Positions 4,234 to 5,503 of a stretch of DNA of 5,503 nucleotides are shown in pieces. How positions within the stretch are numbered: the first letter of the stretch is position 1; every line of letters starts with the position of its first letter. The stretch comes from CAYPPS01 sp964412685 (lineage in GTDB: Bacteria; Patescibacteriota; Microgenomatia; PFEM01; CAYPPS01): positions 1 to 5,503 of the forward strand of contig CAYPPS010000032.1 in assembly GCA_964412685.1 (NCBI GenBank), read 5' to 3'. Both the position numbers and the translations under genes were made by a program. The notes under the pieces are model-generated. The model was not told the DNA's origin, made no database searches, and was given only the letters and a program-made list of their open reading frames with translations.

Positions 4234-5503
4234 GATTACAGCTTGATTGTACCTCAAAAAGGAGATTGGTTTGACCAGAGCTTTCAAAAACCAAGTCAAA
4301 ATTATTTTGCCAAAAGAAAAGATCGAAATCTAAGTCTTTATTTTTTAAATCAAGAGCAACATAGTCAATTTGTTCATTCTTTAAAACCCGACAAAGCGCT
4401 TGTTTATTAAAGTTTTTTGCGAGGAGGATGTTTTTAAGTAAATCATCTCTTTGTTTGGTGTCATATCCGGCTGACCAGGCAAAATAAGGCCAGCCCAGGT
4501 AAATTTTTCGCCCTGCTAAATTGGCGGGGTGATAAAGATAGTTGGAATTCAAAAAGACGCTTTCTTGGCTGGTATTTCTTTCGATCCAAAGAGCCGTTTG
4601 ATTTTGGGGCAGATCGGCCAGAGTTATTTGGCGGTCGTTTAAAATTGGCGGCAGGTCAATTATTCCTGAGAAGATGAGAAAAAAGGTTATTATCAAAGCG
4701 GCCAATTTGCCCCAGAGTTTTTTTTGCCAGAGAAGGAAAACGAAAAAAGCAGAAAACAAATTACCGATGATTAAAAAGAGATTGAAAAACTTATGATTGG
4801 CGGCAATTTCTGGCGAGAATCGAAATAAATTACCGATTAGAAAAAGGGGGACGAAAGTTAGGAGAATTTTCTTTTGTCTTTTGTTGGCCAGAACAAAACC
4901 GGCAGGGATAGCGATGATCGAAATACCCAAATTCAGCAGCCAATAAAAACTAATCTGGCTTAAAGTTGGTTCACGGCTCAAGAAACCAAGTTTTAAACCG
5001 ATCGTCGCGGGTGCTTGTGAATCGGCTAATTTGGGTAATATTTGAGGGAAAACAAAAAGAAAACTGAGAAGACCGATTTTAAAAAGCGGCTTTCTCAGAA
5101 ACGGAAAGAAGAGAAAAAAACCAACGAGAATTATATTTAAGGAGAGGAAGCCAACTTGGTGAAGATTGGGCATAAGGATGAGGATAAAAATGATTAAAAA
5201 GTAATCTTTTAAAGTAAAAACGGTTCGGTCTTTTTGTTTCTTGATCAGCCAATAGACAACCAGAAGGACGAGAAAGAAACTGAGAGCTAAATGTCTTTGA
5301 TTGGTGTAAATGTTCAGATTCCAAAAAGCGCTCACCAGACCTTGATCATAAGGGCCGAAACTAGTAAAACTTTGGGCTTTTATAAAGGCTTCGAAGTCAA
5401 AGCCGTTTTTTTTGAAAAAAAAGATAAAAGCCAGGGAGCCATTGAAAAGGAAAAAAAGAACTCCCAGGAGACCAACAGCAGTTTTCTCAAAAAGCTCTTT
5501 GCC
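4226..5503 (-). CDS. Multi-pass membrane protein, GT-C glycosyltransferase-like (5' partial)
   Basis: The frame is open from the right edge (5503) to TGA at 4226-4228, giving 425 visible residues with the N-terminus outside the window. A GTG codon at 5335-5333 is probably internal Val, because 56 further open codons precede it and read as sensible protein, including SFGPYDQG (48-55). About nine hydrophobic helices are visible, and the segment SPEIAANHKFFNLFLIIGN (230-248) lies between helices. A C-terminal soluble domain (about 299-420) contains ALWIERNT, LAGRKIYLGWPYFAWSAGYD (329-348) and a basic R-x-x-L-L-K-N-I helix. The alternation of helices with a GR...GW...W..GYD domain resembles large CPR and Chloroflexi membrane proteins of the GT-C type. 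The catalytic Asp/Glu of the first outer loop would lie in the missing part, so enzymatic function cannot be confirmed. It is coupled to the DUF2298 gene by an 8-bp overlap. Confidence 0.8.
   Translation of the reverse strand, partial: GKELFEKTAVGLLGVLFFLFNGSLAFIFFFKKNGFDFEAFIKAQSFTSFGPYDQGLVSAFWNLNIYTNQRHLALSFFLVLLVVYWLIKKQKDRTVFTLKDYFLIIFILILMPNLHQVGFLSLNIILVGFFLFFPFLRKPLFKIGLLSFLFVFPQILPKLADSQAPATIGLKLGFLSREPTLSQISFYWLLNLGISIIAIPAGFVLANKRQKKILLTFVPLFLIGNLFRFSPEIAANHKFFNLFLIIGNLFSAFFVFLLWQKKLWGKLAALIITFFLIFSGIIDLPPILNDRQITLADLPQNQTALWIERNTSQESVFLNSNYLYHPANLAGRKIYLGWPYFAWSAGYDTKQRDDLLKNILLAKNFNKQALCRVLKNEQIDYVALDLKNKDLDFDLFFWQNNFDLVFESSGQTNLLFEVQSSCNHD

Noticed and set aside
3739..4246. Plus-strand open frames inside the DUF2298 gene
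   Set aside because: They are antisense to strongly conserved YYY-family blocks and have Lys-rich, low-information translations.
4234..4299. TTG start at 4299 for the DUF2298 protein
   Set aside because: It would overlap the upstream gene by about 74 bp and add a non-family N-terminus; the ATG at 4233 with an 8-bp stop/start overlap fits better.
5079..5324. Minus-strand open frame in another phase inside the truncated membrane protein gene
   Set aside because: It is fully contained in the supported membrane protein frame, and its translation has no membrane or domain pattern.
5333..5335. GTG start for the 4226-5503 gene
   Set aside because: The frame stays open for 56 more codons to the window edge and encodes protein-like sequence with a further hydrophobic segment, so the GTG is most likely an internal Val.
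5406..5422. T8-G-A8 palindromic homopolymer as a phase-variation tract or terminator
   Set aside because: It is explained by Lys and Phe codons at a membrane boundary of the coding sequence; no other sign of phase variation is seen.

Overview
The window looks like chromosome from a member of the candidate phyla radiation (Patescibacteria), possibly Microgenomates-like. This placement is inferred from gene content, not measured. The supporting points are AT-rich DNA, very compact spacing, a membrane protein of the Chlor_Arch_YYY/DUF2298 type (known from Chloroflexi, archaea and many CPR genomes), and an ECF sigma factor overlapping a small three-helix membrane protein in a way I recall from CPR genomes. 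TAA, TAG and TGA are all used as ordinary stops, so the TGA-recoding CPR lineages (Gracilibacteria, Absconditabacteria) are not suggested.

Left part, plus strand (1-1387): the 3' end of a gene for a small protein with a charged helical segment and a Gly/Gln-rich tail; a 133-bp gap with two overlapping hairpins and a possible near-leaderless promoter; an ECF sigma-70 factor (352-894); and a 169-aa three-helix membrane protein (878-1387) that overlaps the sigma gene by 17 bp. I read the last two as a sigma/membrane anti-sigma pair. The first gene may be an envelope-side partner or simply an upstream neighbour.

Right part, minus strand (5503 down to 1436): a truncated multi-pass membrane protein with a C-terminal extracytoplasmic domain (4226-5503, start outside the window); a 672-aa Chlor_Arch_YYY (DUF2298) membrane protein (2215-4233) whose start overlaps the preceding stop by 8 bp; and, after 29 bp, a 249-aa membrane-anchored protein (1436-2185) resembling LssY C-terminal domains. 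By eye, the C-terminal soluble domains of the two large membrane proteins look homologous, which suggests two related GT-C-like enzymes working on lipid-linked sugars or envelope glycans. The substrate cannot be read from sequence.

The two blocks converge at 1388-1435, where overlapping AT-rich inverted repeats may form a weak bidirectional terminator. None of the four start codons visible here has a convincing Shine-Dalgarno sequence. There is no tRNA, rRNA, CRISPR array, insertion sequence or integrase. The most interesting items are the sigma/membrane-protein module with an A8 tract in its overlap, and the tandem membrane proteins with related extracytoplasmic domains.
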